A stretch of DNA of 64,000 bases, taken from assembly GCF_014174255.1 (NCBI RefSeq), contig NZ_JABEQJ010000001.1, positions 124,001 to 188,000 on the forward strand, written 5' to 3'. The position numbers and the translations under genes were made by a program. Each line of letters starts with the position of its first letter. Positions within the stretch are counted from its first letter, which is position 1. Positions 63,825 through 64,000 of this stretch are shown piece after piece. This DNA comes from Gluconacetobacter sacchari (GTDB taxonomy: Bacteria; Pseudomonadota; Alphaproteobacteria; Acetobacterales; Acetobacteraceae). The notes beneath the pieces are model-generated. The model ran no database searches and had not been told where the DNA came from. It saw only the letters and a list, made by a program, of their open reading frames with translations.

Positions 63825-64000
63825 ATGAGCACTGGCATTCGCAACCGGCGCATTGATATCCTGCGTGGCGTTTCAATTCTCCTTGTCCTGTTTCATCATT
63901 TCAATATCGCCTATCACCTGCCCGATACGTCTCTCGGTCGATGGCTCACGCCCGATTTCATACGGGCCGTGGCGCGGAACGGAAATTACGGCGTAACGAT
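63825..64000 (+). CDS. Acyltransferase 3 family membrane protein (3' end outside window)
   Basis: Only the first 58 residues are visible: MSTGIRNRRIDILRGVSILLV starts a typical acyltransferase-3 (OafA-like) N-terminus with the R-x-I-D-x-L-R-G motif, followed by VLFHHF with the catalytic-region His residues. Such enzymes O-acylate sugars of LPS, peptidoglycan or exopolysaccharide. It follows the repressor by 115 bp and may be under its control. Confidence 0.8.
   Translation, partial: MSTGIRNRRIDILRGVSILLVLFHHFNIAYHLPDTSLGRWLTPDFIRAVARNGNYGVT

Overview
The window is GC-rich (roughly two-thirds G+C), densely coded chromosomal DNA, most likely from an acetic acid bacterium (Acetobacteraceae, Alphaproteobacteria; a Gluconacetobacter-like genus would fit). 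Reasons: PQQ-type periplasmic dehydrogenases, a ba3-type terminal oxidase, an L-sorbosone-dehydrogenase-like protein, an alphaproteobacterial BamF/DUF3035 lipoprotein, and a short L36 protein with a single cysteine. I see no insertion sequences, phage genes, CRISPR arrays or rRNA genes. There is one tRNA (Asp, GTC). The genus is an inference from gene content.

Layout. 1-2.8 kb (minus): a PQQ alcohol dehydrogenase with the extra aspartate of lanthanide-dependent enzymes, followed by a periplasmic binding protein fused to cytochrome c that runs off the left edge. 2.8-3.5 kb: a long divergent regulatory region with two copies of a palindromic box. 3.5-8.0 kb (plus): di-heme cytochrome c, a small membrane subunit, ba3 oxidase subunits II and I, Sco and CtaG-like assembly factors. 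8.1-12.5 kb: host-attachment-family protein, ribbon-helix-helix protein, glycosyltransferase, lptF-lptG. 12.5-15.3 kb (minus): inositol-phosphate synthase, a nucleotidyltransferase and a CDP-alcohol phosphotransferase, which together look like a CDP-inositol route to an inositol phospholipid. 15.8-19.7 kb: glycerate kinase and MFS transporter divergent from a CdaR-type regulator. 19.8-22.9 kb: small lipoprotein, CsbD, Lrp-type regulator divergent from a cysteine-desulfurase-like enzyme, small secreted Cys protein.

23-32.7 kb: thiC behind a TPP riboswitch, pckA divergent from a sugar porter, aminotransferase, a two-domain aspartic protease lipoprotein, a LysE-type exporter with its LysR regulator. 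32.7-45.7 kb is almost entirely minus strand and housekeeping: a solitary nuoM, mutL, bamF-like, lspA, ileS, ribF, mtnC-mtnD-mtnB, tatA, a CHAP protein, recX, a TPR protein and rpmJ. 45.7-48.1 kb: oxyR divergent from ahpC-ahpD. Then tRNA-Asp, a sorbosone-dehydrogenase-like quinoprotein, a low-molecular-weight phosphatase, and a LysR/hydrolase divergent pair. 51.9-56.4 kb: nadA-nadB-nadC with NrtR upstream and a palindrome at the nadA promoter. 56.6-62.9 kb: a VOC protein and a sulfate ABC system (sbp-cysT-cysW-cysA) led by an OprO/P-type porin. 63.3-64 kb: a BlaI/CopY-type repressor behind tandem palindromes, then the start of a membrane acyltransferase.

Together the genes describe an aerobe that oxidises alcohols and sugars in the periplasm and passes the electrons through cytochrome c to a ba3 oxidase. 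Cofactor supply (NAD, thiamine, flavin) and sulfur uptake are encoded nearby, and several regulators lie next to plausible operators. Start codons were chosen by ribosome-binding site, overlap and family length. Several genes use TTG or GTG.
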